DNA of 15,973 nt from a candidate division WWE3 bacterium RIFOXYC2_FULL_42_13 (GTDB lineage Bacteria > Patescibacteriota > WWE3 > UBA101185 > UBA10185), in NCBI GenBank assembly GCA_001773255.1, contig MEWF01000012.1, positions 1 through 15,973 of the forward strand, read 5' to 3'. The position numbers and the translations under genes were made by a program. The notes under the pieces were generated by a model, which ran no database searches, had not been told where the DNA came from, and saw only the letters and a program-made list of their open reading frames with translations. Below are positions 1 to 7,607 of this stretch, piece after piece; the first letter of the stretch is position 1; every line of letters begins with the position of its first letter.

Positions 1-322
1 CGGAGACGATAAAGGAATTGTCTGGCCCGAAAGTATTGCCCCGGCAAAGTTACACTTAGTGGGGCTAAATCTGGAAGATGAAGGAACCTCGGAAGTAGCA
101 GAAACCGTTTACAAAACACTCCTTCAAAAGAGTGTGGAAGTTCTTTTCGATGACAGGGAAGACGCAACCGCAGGCACAAAGTTTTCCGACGCCGATCTTA
201 TAGGTATTCCCTACAGAGCAGTGGTTTCACGAAAAAACGGCACAAAAATAGAGTTCAAAAAGAGGAATGAAGAAAAGGCTGACTTGTTAACTCTGGAAGA
301 ACTTCTCCAAAAAATTTCTTAA
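1..322 (+). CDS. proS: Prolyl-tRNA synthetase, C-terminal fragment (5' end outside window)
   Basis: Open from base 2 in frame to the TAA at 320-322, about 106 codons, with no start needed because the gene enters from the left. The residues are those of the class II anticodon-binding domain of prolyl-tRNA synthetase: a GDDKG then IVWPESIAP segment, then LHLVGLN, LFDDRE, AGTKFSDADLIGIPYR and VVSRKNG. ProS charges tRNA-Pro with proline; this end recognises the anticodon. The short tail after the KFSDADLIGIP motif suggests the form without an added C-terminal zinc domain, although the catalytic part is not visible. The gene converges on tsaD with a single base between the stop codons. Family assignment is firm; the upstream architecture (presence of the editing INS domain) cannot be judged. 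Confidence 0.93.
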   Translation, partial: GDDKGIVWPESIAPAKLHLVGLNLEDEGTSEVAETVYKTLLQKSVEVLFDDREDATAGTKFSDADLIGIPYRAVVSRKNGTKIEFKKRNEEKADLLTLEELLQKIS

Positions 323-323
323 C

Positions 324-1355
324 TTAAACAAGTCCCATTATATTCAAGGACGACTCGGCCTTAATCTCATTTAAGGCTTTCGTAACATTATTGAAGTACG
401 CCGCCGAAGCAATATAGACAGCGTTATCCGTGCACAACCTCGGCTCCGGAATAAACAAACTCACGCCTGCCTTCTCTGTCTCCTTTTTTAAACTCTCCCT
501 TAACCGCGAATTGGCAGAAACGCCCCCTCCCACCAGTAAGCTTTTAACACCGAAATTATTAACAGCCTTCATAGTTTTAATTGTAAGCACGTCGACTACC
601 GCCTCTTCAAACTCCCTGGATGTACAGGAAACATCTCTTTCGCCCGAATCCAGATATCTTTTCACTGCTGTTTTTAAACCCGAAAAAGAAAAGTCGTAAT
701 TATCCTGCTCCAGCATGGGACGTGGAAACAGTTTTGCGGCCCCGCTTTCTTTGCACTCCAAGGCTTTTTTCGAAAGAACGGCACCCCCTAAATAACGGGA
801 AATGCCCATCATTCTTGCCACCTTGTCGAAACACTCTCCCGCCGCGTCGTCCATAGTACCGCCGAGATAAACAAGGTCTCCGTGACCTTTCATTAAAACA
901 AGATCGGTATGCCCGCCGCTCACTAATAAGCACACTGCCGGAAAAGTTATGCCGGAGGGATCCCCTATAAAATTTGCGTAAATGTGGCCGACCAGGTGGT
1001 TGACAGGGATAAGAGGTTTACCCCAGGCCATTGAGAGAGTTTTAGCTGTAGTAACACCTACGACCAGAGAACCTATTAACCCGGGTCCTACAGTTACTGC
1101 CAAAGCGTCGATCGAGGCTATGGCCTCTTCCTTACCGGGACAGCCGGTCTTTTCGCAATACTCTTCAATTGTCCTTTCCAATACAGGAAAAATGAACTCG
1201 AGTTGCTTTCTGGAAGCAACTTCGGGCACAACACCGCCCGTTTTTTCATGGAATTCTTTGGAAGTCGCCACGACGGACACCAGCTCTCTTGTGCCGTCCT
1301 CAACAATTGTGCAGGCTGTCTCGTCACAGGAAGTCTCTATGGCCAATATTTTCAT
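324..1355 (-). CDS. tsaD: tRNA N6-adenosine threonylcarbamoyltransferase TsaD
   Basis: TsaD (Kae1/YgjD family) moves the threonylcarbamoyl group from TC-AMP to A37 of ANN-decoding tRNAs, with TsaB and TsaE as usual partners. The 343-residue protein has the expected length. It begins MKILAIETSCDET, the typical N-terminus. The metal-binding HLVGH (H120, H124) is present, as are LLVSGGHT (143-150), GECFDKVAR (173-181), the FSFSGLKTAV region (about 222-231), VGGGVSANSRLR (275-286) and CTDNA with the third metal ligand D310. An in-frame TTG at 1373 would add six residues. I prefer the ATG at 1353-1355 because it matches the family N-terminus and lies six bases after a -10-like TATTCT. It has its own promoter downstream of the lipoprotein gene. 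No tsaB or tsaE lies in the window. Confidence 0.96.
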   Translation of the reverse strand: MKILAIETSCDETACTIVEDGTRELVSVVATSKEFHEKTGGVVPEVASRKQLEFIFPVLERTIEEYCEKTGCPGKEEAIASIDALAVTVGPGLIGSLVVGVTTAKTLSMAWGKPLIPVNHLVGHIYANFIGDPSGITFPAVCLLVSGGHTDLVLMKGHGDLVYLGGTMDDAAGECFDKVARMMGISRYLGGAVLSKKALECKESGAAKLFPRPMLEQDNYDFSFSGLKTAVKRYLDSGERDVSCTSREFEEAVVDVLTIKTMKAVNNFGVKSLLVGGGVSANSRLRESLKKETEKAGVSLFIPEPRLCTDNAVYIASAAYFNNVTKALNEIKAESSLNIMGLV

Positions 1356-1361
1356 GGGGAA

Positions 1362-1389
1362 AGAATACCTCAAAACCTCTCTTATTCAA
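1362..1389 (-). promoter_or_regulatory. Probable tsaD promoter with leaderless geometry
   Basis: Read on the minus strand, TTGAAT (1384-1389), a 16-base spacer and TATTCT (1362-1367) are followed by six bases and the tsaD ATG at 1355. That spacing puts the transcription start on the A of the start codon. The -10 matches consensus at four of six positions, so the call is moderate. No Shine-Dalgarno is well placed for this ATG: a GAGG lies about 12 bases away. Confidence 0.5.
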
Positions 1390-1403
1390 ACCTCGAAGCG
1401 AAA

Positions 1404-2717
1404 TTATCTGGGAGAAACTATCTTGGCTTTCGCGGCTTTAAGCGCTGTTTCGCTTGCGATCTTTATGTCTTCTTGGGCAGTTAGTACCGAATTCACCGCC
1501 TCTTTAAGTGCGTTAACATAAAGGTCATTTCCGGCGCGAGACGCGAACGGTGAGGATTTCGCGTAGGTTGCCGTTTCGAGTATGGGCTTAAGATAAGTCC
1601 CGTAAGGTCCTGAGGAAACCTGATCTTTCAGGGAAACCAGGCTGAAGGGGGCACCGTAGGTTCTGTATCTTGCAGCTGCGTTAAAAAGTGCCGATTGAGA
1701 GTCTTCCTGAGCCAAAAAGTTTATAAATTCCCACGCAGCCTCTTTGTTAGGGCTGGCCGCCGGAACCGCGTACATCCAAAAACTTGCCCAGGAAACAGGG
1801 GTATCCAGGGTCGCCTGAGGAACCGGAGCAACTCCGATCTGCAAGTCGGGACGGGCTTTTATTATATCCAGCAAGTTCCAGCTTGGAACAAAAATCATGG
1901 AGACTCTTTCCTGCCCGAACGCCGCGGATGCTTCGGGGAAGCTATTGTCCCACCCCTTGTCCGATTTGCTGAAAAGAACATAAAAGGCAAGGGCGTCTCT
2001 CGCGGGTTTGCTGTCTATACCGCCCGGAACTTCCACTCCGGCTTGGGCAAAAAACGTTCCCAGTATGTCGGAAAAGAAATCAATGTTGTCGGCGGTACCC
2101 ATGGCGGCACCGGCTCTCGTAACATTCCCATCTTCATCCCTCTTTGTTAAGTTAAAGGCGAGCCTTCTAAACTCTTCCCAGGAAGTAGGCGGCGATAACT
2201 GCCCCTCTTCCTCAAAATGTTTTTTATTATAAACAAGAGCTATACCGTCGTAGTACATGGGAAGTGCATAAACGTTGCCTTCAAAAACAGCACTGTCTTT
2301 TGCCACCGGATAATATCTTTCAGCAAACTGTGTCTCGTTTATGGTTTTCGATGGCGCGGGCGCTAGAGAGCCTCTTAATTCCGGCACCCAAGTGTTGTGT
2401 ATTAAAAATACATCGGCAACATCGGGCTGACCGATCCTCCCGACCAAAGTTTCTTTGTACTGAGAAGCTTTCATGATACTTCTGTCATCGTATCTTATAT
2501 CCACGTTGGGGTGGGTTTCCTTGTACTTGGCTATTAATTCCTGCATTACTTCAGGACTTTCCCACAGACCCCAGACATTTAGAGTGACCGGTCCTCCCGG
2601 TAAAATCCCGCCCCCGCCGAAAAACCGACCGACTACCGGCAAATCTTTAAGCGTGCAAGCTGTAAGAAGGAAAGGAATCACGAGTATGAGGACAGTTAAT
2701 AAAAGCTTGTTGCGCAT
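1404..2717 (-). CDS. Extracellular solute-binding lipoprotein (sugar ABC transporter type), orphan
   Basis: A 437-residue protein with a lipoprotein signal peptide: charged MRNK, a hydrophobic stretch, then the lipobox LTAC with the lipidated Cys at 21. The mature part has family 1 (MalE-like) solute-binding features: VTLNVWGLWESPEVMQELIAKY near the mature N-terminus, a PTSWEEFRRLA hinge-region motif, and an AAWEFINFLAQ segment near residue 330. The helical C-terminus, with VLTAQEDIKIASETAL, is also typical. Such proteins capture oligosaccharides or other solutes outside the membrane and pass them to an ABC permease. No permease or ATPase gene is adjacent, so the partner must lie elsewhere or the protein works without one. 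It is transcribed from its own promoter just after the wzy-like gene. The substrate cannot be predicted. Confidence 0.88.
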   Translation of the reverse strand: MRNKLLLTVLILVIPFLLTACTLKDLPVVGRFFGGGGILPGGPVTLNVWGLWESPEVMQELIAKYKETHPNVDIRYDDRSIMKASQYKETLVGRIGQPDVADVFLIHNTWVPELRGSLAPAPSKTINETQFAERYYPVAKDSAVFEGNVYALPMYYDGIALVYNKKHFEEEGQLSPPTSWEEFRRLAFNLTKRDEDGNVTRAGAAMGTADNIDFFSDILGTFFAQAGVEVPGGIDSKPARDALAFYVLFSKSDKGWDNSFPEASAAFGQERVSMIFVPSWNLLDIIKARPDLQIGVAPVPQATLDTPVSWASFWMYAVPAASPNKEAAWEFINFLAQEDSQSALFNAAARYRTYGAPFSLVSLKDQVSSGPYGTYLKPILETATYAKSSPFASRAGNDLYVNALKEAVNSVLTAQEDIKIASETALKAAKAKIVSPR

Positions 2718-2724
2718 TAAAAGA

Positions 2725-2754
2725 ATTATATATAAATATCAATTTCTTTGTCCA
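2725..2754 (-). promoter_or_regulatory. Strong promoter for the solute-binding lipoprotein, leaderless geometry
   Basis: On the minus strand TGGACA (2749-2754, one mismatch to TTGACA), an 18-base spacer and a perfect TATAAT (2725-2730) are followed by seven bases and the ATG at 2717. Transcription would begin at or one base before the start codon. The -35 lies inside the last codons of the upstream wzy-like gene, which separates this gene from the murT operon. Confidence 0.72.
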
Positions 2755-3956
2755 TAGGCATACTTCCATGACAGCCCCAGGATAAGAAAAAACAGGAGTG
2801 CTGTTTGGTGCATTGTCCAGAAATAATGGTCAAAGCTCATGAGCAAAAGCAGAACAGACATGGAAATAAACAGGGGTGTCGAGGCCTCCCGGAATACCCC
2901 TGTGTACGCTTCAAAAAAGATGAGCAAAAATAAAATGAAAGCAAAAATACCTGACTCGGCCAATATTAAAGCGAACACGTTGTGCACGGGCTGTGTGAAC
3001 CTGATATCATCCGTGACCTGGTAATCGTCTACATAAGAAGTGAAGTTGTTTGCCCCGACGCCGAGCAATGGAAACTCTCCCGCAATTCTATAACTCGCCC
3101 CCAGCAGGCTGTCCCTCCTGTAAAAAGAAGCGCTGTCGGAAGAAAAAGGAAAGAACGGGATCAGCATTATCAGCGATGCCCCAAAAAGGTACAGATACAT
3201 AATATGTTTTTTGTCGGGAAGAATTTTATATAAAACCAAGGTTAAAAATACCACCGCCCATGTAAACAAACTAAACGTCAGGAGCAACGCCAGCAACCCA
3301 AGAAAAAAAGCGACAAAACTCAACCTGCTTCTCGGAAATCGGAAAATAACCATAATCAATAGGAAAGCTAAATACCCCGCCAATACATTAGGATGGCGGA
3401 ACAGCCCCATCGGTGGAAGTATTACGGTACCGAAGAAAAACTCCTTAGTGATCAAAGGGGTGCTCTCCGAGTAAGGCTGTTCACCAAAAAAAAGGTAGTT
3501 ATCAAAGACGGAGCCCCTCATAAAAAACTGCAGAATAGCCAGGGTGCTTATAAATAAAAACTGAAATGTCAGGATTTTCCTCAACAGGGCGGTGTCCTTT
3601 TTAAGGTCAAGCCAAAAATAGACGTATACCGCTGTCATTGAGTAAAGAAATATTCTGAACGAGAACCACAGCGACGGAAGAATTCTTGAAGCGAACAGAG
3701 AAGAAAGAAATAAAAGTCCTAAAAAGATACCTAACTTTTTGACGGGACCTTGTAATATAATTTTCTTTTTTTCGAAAATAATCGCAAGCAGTAGGGCGAG
3801 TGCCAGAACGTCCTGAGGATATAAAGTGGGAACAAGATAGTCGACAAGATTTCCATAAACGTAGGCTCCGGAAAATTCGAAATGCTTACCAAGATTGACA
3901 GGTAAAACTGCGATGAGAGCGAAAAATAATATTTTTGAGACTTGTATCTTCTTCAT
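2739..3956 (-). CDS. O-antigen ligase/polymerase-like (Wzy/WaaL family) membrane protein
   Basis: A 405-residue, very hydrophobic protein with roughly ten to eleven membrane segments from end to end. The recognisable part is C-terminal: LLGVGANNF, then an external loop, then PVHNVFALILAESGIFAFI. This matches the large periplasmic loop and following helix of the O-antigen ligase/polymerase (Wzy_C, PF04932) superfamily, with the conserved H-N pair. Members polymerise or transfer lipid-linked glycans on the outer face of the cytoplasmic membrane. Its ATG abuts the gatD stop codon (taaATG), with GAGG three bases before the ATG, so it is co-transcribed and probably translationally coupled with murT-gatD. 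That links it to envelope assembly. Whether it acts as polymerase, ligase or protein O-glycosyltransferase cannot be decided from sequence. Confidence 0.82.
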   Translation of the reverse strand: MKKIQVSKILFFALIAVLPVNLGKHFEFSGAYVYGNLVDYLVPTLYPQDVLALALLLAIIFEKKKIILQGPVKKLGIFLGLLFLSSLFASRILPSLWFSFRIFLYSMTAVYVYFWLDLKKDTALLRKILTFQFLFISTLAILQFFMRGSVFDNYLFFGEQPYSESTPLITKEFFFGTVILPPMGLFRHPNVLAGYLAFLLIMVIFRFPRSRLSFVAFFLGLLALLLTFSLFTWAVVFLTLVLYKILPDKKHIMYLYLFGASLIMLIPFFPFSSDSASFYRRDSLLGASYRIAGEFPLLGVGANNFTSYVDDYQVTDDIRFTQPVHNVFALILAESGIFAFILFLLIFFEAYTGVFREASTPLFISMSVLLLLMSFDHYFWTMHQTALLFFLILGLSWKYAYGQRN

Positions 3957-4724
3957 TTACCTCAGCTTCTTTGAGGCAGTATAAGAAGCGACTGTGAGTC
4001 CGGCGTTCAATTTTGGCAGTTCGGGAAGGTTCAAAGATTTTGCAATTAGATAATCCGCTAAATGAGGATTTTTTGCAAGTATGGGGCCGTGAAAATAGGT
4101 TCCGATGCAGTTTCCTACGATAATTCCCTCGGTGCCGTCTTCTGAATTATTGCCATGCCCATAAGTAACGTGGGCAAAAGGCGCCGCCCCGGCATCAAGA
4201 TAGGTTCTGCCGCCGTGGTTCTCAAACCCGATCACCGCACCCCCCAGGAAATCTACGTTTTTAAAAACCTGATCGGAAGAAAGTTTGCTATTAATTTTAG
4301 CCCGAACATTTCCTATACAACGCGGTCTGTTTTTTCCGAAATGAATTGTGTGCGCTTTAAAAAGGCCCAGCCCTTTTAGCTCAGCTCCATCCGCTGCCCT
4401 GTAGTAATCCCCCATCAATTGATAGGAACCACACACAAAAAGTCCTGTTTTTCCTGAGGCTATGTAGTCCCGGATAAAGGGTTCTTTTTCTTCCAAAAAA
4501 TCCCCGTAAATTGATTTTTGAGACGAGTCCGGACCTCCACCCATAAATAACAAATTGATCTCTGATAGTCGAGCGTAGGCGGAAAGGTTTCCTTTACTTA
4601 TTAAAACGATTTCGCATTCAATGTCCCGGCGTGCACATCTTGCGGACAGTACCTCGACATTGCCGTTGTCTCCATATAAATTGAGCTCATCTTTATACAG
4701 ATACCCAATTAATAGTTTGTTCAT
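3957..4724 (-). CDS. gatD: Lipid II isoglutaminyl synthase, glutaminase subunit GatD
   Basis: A class I glutamine amidotransferase of the CobB/CobQ-like type, 255 residues. It opens LLIGYLYKDELNLYGDNGNV, the characteristic GatD start. The nucleophile elbow is LFVCGSYQLMG with Cys98, and the catalytic histidine is H212 in GTYFHGPILAKNP. It also has FMGGGPDSSQ (60-69) and GFENHGGRTYLD (166-177). GatD releases ammonia from glutamine and MurT uses it to convert the D-glutamate alpha-carboxyl of lipid II to D-isoglutamine. The start overlaps the murT stop by four bases (ATGA), and an AAGGA lies seven to eight bases upstream, so the two subunits are coupled. The C-terminus (240-255) extends a little past the catalytic fold. 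Confidence 0.93.
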   Translation of the reverse strand: MNKLLIGYLYKDELNLYGDNGNVEVLSARCARRDIECEIVLISKGNLSAYARLSEINLLFMGGGPDSSQKSIYGDFLEEKEPFIRDYIASGKTGLFVCGSYQLMGDYYRAADGAELKGLGLFKAHTIHFGKNRPRCIGNVRAKINSKLSSDQVFKNVDFLGGAVIGFENHGGRTYLDAGAAPFAHVTYGHGNNSEDGTEGIIVGNCIGTYFHGPILAKNPHLADYLIAKSLNLPELPKLNAGLTVASYTASKKLR

Positions 4725-5863
4725 AATATTTTCCTTCCCGTAAGCATTTTTCTAAAATCCAACATTGCAGAGTAATTGGGAAACACCGCAATATTTTTCA
4801 CGGAACTTTTTTTTATGCGCTTCATAATTTCCGGCACCGACGTGGTTACGTTTTCTTCCAAAATAGGAACACCCGCGTAATCAAGTCTCACGGCCATATC
4901 AAACCCCCTAACACCCGAAACATAAATTTCTTTTCCGGCACATGCCGAAAGAATTAGTAGAGGCTCCACATCATAGATCCACGAAACATCCCGTCCATCA
5001 GGAATGTTGTCGTTCAAAATGAAAAGTACGGCGTCGAAATCATTTTTTCTTTTTTCAAAAGCTTTCAGGTTGGCAGTAAGGCTTGCAGGATTTTTTGCTA
5101 GAAATAGATGAAAGTTAATGCCGCCGAAGTCGATTATCTCACCCCTACCGTAAGCCGCCTGAAAATCTGTCAACAATAAAACGGTCTCTTCAAACGGAAT
5201 TCCTAAAAAGGACGCCGTCGTTAACACTGCTTTGATGTTCTTAGCGTGAAATCTTTCCTTTAGATCTTCCGGTAAAGTCTCCTCAGGAATGTCCTCGGCA
5301 TTTAAAACTTCCGCACCTGAAGTAAAACTCATCTCACGGAAATACTCGAAGGATTTATCCAAAACCACGTAATTAATTTCACTTTCATTCACGGCTTTTT
5401 CCCATCTTTCAAGAATAAGATCGGTCTCTCCGTAGCGGTCCAGCTGGTCGCGGGAAAGATTCAGCAGAACAATTCCTTTTACTTTCAATTGCTCCAAAAC
5501 AGTGGGAAGCGTGAACTCATCTACCTCAAGGACTGCATAGTCAGCGCGACGTTTATCAAATAAGGGAGTTCCTGACAAAAGTGATGAAGCTATACCATTG
5601 AGCAGGTTCGCCCCCGAAGCGTTAGTGGTAACAACGAAACCTTTCCCGCGCAAAACGTGACAAAGCATTTTAGTTGTAGTGGTCTTTCCGTTAGTTCCGG
5701 AGATCAATACAGTTCCAATAGAAGGGGAAATACCGGAAGCAGATAAAACACCGGGGTATAACTTCAGGGCAACATGTCCAGGCCAAGTTCCTCCCGAACC
5801 CAAACTAAGGAGTCTTATAAATGCTTCGAGAAATCTTGTAATAAGTAAAGTTAAAAACAGCAT
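4721..5863 (-). CDS. murT: Lipid II isoglutaminyl synthase, Mur-ligase-like subunit MurT (no zinc ribbon)
   Basis: MurT activates the lipid II glutamate carboxyl with ATP and receives ammonia from GatD. The 380-residue protein starts with a hydrophobic helix (1-20), then LALKLYPGVL-like text and the ATP loop GTNGKTTTT (56-64). The Mur-type LNLSRDQLDRYGE (134-146), GRGEIIDFGG (239-248) and the DUF1727 C-terminal part with DVSWIYDV (292-299) and FPNYSAML (361-368) follow. An acidic residue in DVSWIYDV probably corresponds to the MurT aspartate that completes the GatD triad (D349 in S. aureus, from memory). The protein is shorter than the S. aureus one (about 437). It lacks the four-cysteine zinc ribbon of the middle domain: between residues 170 and 240 there is no cysteine. 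It is the first gene of the murT-gatD-wzy operon. Confidence 0.92.
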   Translation of the reverse strand: MLFLTLLITRFLEAFIRLLSLGSGGTWPGHVALKLYPGVLSASGISPSIGTVLISGTNGKTTTTKMLCHVLRGKGFVVTTNASGANLLNGIASSLLSGTPLFDKRRADYAVLEVDEFTLPTVLEQLKVKGIVLLNLSRDQLDRYGETDLILERWEKAVNESEINYVVLDKSFEYFREMSFTSGAEVLNAEDIPEETLPEDLKERFHAKNIKAVLTTASFLGIPFEETVLLLTDFQAAYGRGEIIDFGGINFHLFLAKNPASLTANLKAFEKRKNDFDAVLFILNDNIPDGRDVSWIYDVEPLLILSACAGKEIYVSGVRGFDMAVRLDYAGVPILEENVTTSVPEIMKRIKKSSVKNIAVFPNYSAMLDFRKMLTGRKIL

Positions 5864-5874
5864 GTGTTATCCCC

Positions 5875-5880
5875 ATTATA
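5875..5880 (-). promoter_or_regulatory. murT operon -10 element
   Basis: A perfect TATAAT on the minus strand, eleven bases before the murT ATG at 5863, predicts a leader of about four or five bases. No convincing -35 was found at 16-18 bases. The last base of the hexamer and the predicted start site are covered by a DnaA-box-like TTATCCCCA on the plus strand (5867-5875). Confidence 0.5.
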
Positions 5881-6105
5881 TTTCATTAAGTTTTATATAT
5901 ACATATTCAGTCTTAGTTTCATTAGTGCTGTGTGTATGTGGAAAGTTGTTCCATTTGGCTTTGTTTCGGCAATTACACCCTGCGGCCTTTGTGTACAGGT
6001 GAAAAAAAGCAGCAGTTACAACTTTAACCCTTTTTTTTAAAACACAAAAGCTGTGCCGGGGGCCTCAAAGATTGTTGAAAAGTGCCTCACCCCTGGGGAT
6101 TATGC

Positions 6106-6114
6106 TGTGTATAA
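6106..6114 (-). promoter_or_regulatory. DnaA box
   Basis: The minus strand reads TTATACACA, a full match to the E. coli-type consensus TTWTNCACA. It lies ten bases from, and inverted relative to, the box at 6125-6133. Confidence 0.55.
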
Positions 6115-6124
6115 ACCGCGCCAC

Positions 6125-6133
6125 TTATCCACA
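6125..6133 (+). promoter_or_regulatory. DnaA box (perfect TTATCCACA)
   Basis: The sequence TTATCCACA is the highest-affinity DnaA-box form. It lies 31 bases beyond the dnaA stop codon, in the candidate origin. Confidence 0.65.
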
Positions 6134-6164
6134 AGACCTGTAGCACTTTACTATTTTATGCACA

Positions 6165-7571
6165 TTACTCTGCCAACGTAAGCCGCACGTTAGCGATATC
6201 TTGTTGTATCTTTCCGGCTTTTGAAACTTCACTTTCTATGGTTCTTACTCCGTGCATTATTGTAGTGTGATCCCTTCCCCCTAAAAAATCTCCTATCGTC
6301 ATATACGGTGTATCGGTCATTTCTTTTATAAGAAACATCGCTACCTGGCGCGGTATTACCAGGTCTTTTGTTCTCCTTTTCCCTTTTATGTCCGGTGCTT
6401 TTACCGCGTAATAAGTGCATACCGCTTTTAATATTTCGTTCACGCTAACGTTTCTTTTTTGATTATTTCGGAGGTTCTGTCCCAAAGCACGCGCCGCGGA
6501 CTCCCTGGTTGGTTCTATCTTTTCCGCCATGGCATTGGTGATTACCTGCATGTAAGCACCCTCCAACTCTCTGATATTTGTTGTAACACGCTCTGCGATA
6601 AAATTGAGAACATCGTTTGAAATATTATGATTCAGCATGTCCCTTTTTGTTCTTAATATAGCGGCTCTGACTTCCATGTCCGGTGCCTGGATATCCGCTA
6701 TTATTCCACTGCTGAACCTGGAGGTAATCCTTTCCTCAAAGCTATTGAAGTCCTTGGGAGGACGGTCCGATGTGATAACTATTTGTTTTTGCGCCATGTA
6801 AAGGGCGTTGAACGTGTGGAAAAATTCTTCCTGCGTTGCCTCTTTTCCTATCACGAACTGTATGTCGTCTATCAGGAGCACGTCGGCTTTCCTGAATTTG
6901 TTTCTAAAATCGTTGGTTGAGTATTTACCCGGCCCTCCCTTTCCGTTTTTAATCGCGTCTATAAGCTCGTTCGTAAAGGCTTCCCCGGTTGTGTACACAA
7001 CGTTCATCCCCGGCTTATTTTTTATTATTTCGTTGCCAATTGCCTGGATCAAATGTGTTTTTCCAAGACCCACTCCCGAATACACGAAAACGGGATTGTA
7101 CAATTCGCCCGGTCTTTGAGCCACGGCCGTTGCTATGGCGTACGCGAGATTATTATTCTTTCCCATAATGTAGCTTTCGAAAATGAATTTGGGAGATAGA
7201 TTTGATTTTTTTTGTTTCTCTCTTATTGTGTCCGCGGGGGATTTTGGCTGATGAAAAAGAGGCCCTAAATTTGCCGTGGTGCCTACCACTGCGTTTTCTT
7301 CCAACCCCGCTTTTTTTACGATCGCTATAAACCGCACTTTGCGGTTAGCAAGTTTTTGCGCGGCTTCCTCGAGTACCACGTTGTACCTTTTTTCTACATT
7401 GTTTTTTACAAAATCGTCCTCACACAGGACTTTTAAATTTCCGTCGGTGTCGACCTCTGCAGTGGTCCGGGAAACCAAAGATTTAAACACCATAGGGGAC
7501 AGTTTAAGTTCTACTTCTCCGAGGACAGCCTTCCAAAACTCTATTGGTTTTTCTTCAAACTTCTGTATCAT
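6165..7571 (-). CDS. dnaA: Chromosomal replication initiator DnaA
   Basis: DnaA is the ATP-dependent initiator that binds DnaA boxes and opens oriC. The 468-residue protein has all four domains. Domain I is about 1-90 (IEFWKAVLGEVELKLSPMVF) and a linker covers about 91-125. The AAA+ domain has Walker A GVGLGKTH (166-173), Walker B LLIDDIQF (232-239), sensor text IVITSDRPP (264-272) and the arginine finger in SRFSSG (R285). The box-binding domain IV is about 375-468, with GGRDHTTIMHG (431-441). The usual GGVGLGKTH appears as SGVGLGKTH, and a glycine/lysine-rich insertion of a few residues sits near 208-218. No dnaN is adjacent, unlike the classical dnaA-dnaN order. No Shine-Dalgarno is evident before the ATG. 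A DnaA box lies in its promoter. Confidence 0.98.
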   Translation of the reverse strand: MIQKFEEKPIEFWKAVLGEVELKLSPMVFKSLVSRTTAEVDTDGNLKVLCEDDFVKNNVEKRYNVVLEEAAQKLANRKVRFIAIVKKAGLEENAVVGTTANLGPLFHQPKSPADTIREKQKKSNLSPKFIFESYIMGKNNNLAYAIATAVAQRPGELYNPVFVYSGVGLGKTHLIQAIGNEIIKNKPGMNVVYTTGEAFTNELIDAIKNGKGGPGKYSTNDFRNKFRKADVLLIDDIQFVIGKEATQEEFFHTFNALYMAQKQIVITSDRPPKDFNSFEERITSRFSSGIIADIQAPDMEVRAAILRTKRDMLNHNISNDVLNFIAERVTTNIRELEGAYMQVITNAMAEKIEPTRESAARALGQNLRNNQKRNVSVNEILKAVCTYYAVKAPDIKGKRRTKDLVIPRQVAMFLIKEMTDTPYMTIGDFLGGRDHTTIMHGVRTIESEVSKAGKIQQDIANVRLTLAE

Positions 7572-7607
7572 AATCTACGAAAATTTCTTTTTGGGCGGGA
7601 TTTGCCA

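Larger units (their letters stand above)
5864..6164. other. Candidate replication origin (oriC) between dnaA and murT
   Basis: About 300 bases with no credible gene, directly after the dnaA stop. Two sites match the TTWTNCACA DnaA-box consensus fully and face each other: TTATCCACA at 6125-6133 (+) and TTATACACA at 6106-6114 (-). Near-matches with one mismatch are TTATCCCCA at 5867-5875 (+), CTTTCCACA at 5937-5945 (-) and TTTTCAACA at 6073-6081 (-). AT-rich stretches at 5876-5910 and 6023-6050 could serve as unwinding elements. A dnaA-adjacent, box-rich, AT-rich gap is the usual form of a bacterial origin, but gene strand does not switch here and I did not compute GC skew. Confidence 0.5.

Noticed and set aside
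430..1521. Several plus-strand open frames across tsaD
   Set aside because: They are out-of-frame shadows of tsaD, which carries all its family motifs on the minus strand.
1695..2757. Plus-strand open frames across the lipoprotein gene
   Set aside because: No recognisable domain or initiation signal; the minus-strand gene has signal peptide, lipobox and family motifs.
6017..6040. Plus-strand terminator at the T8 run (6031-6038)
   Set aside because: No stable stem precedes the T-run, and no plus-strand gene lies upstream.
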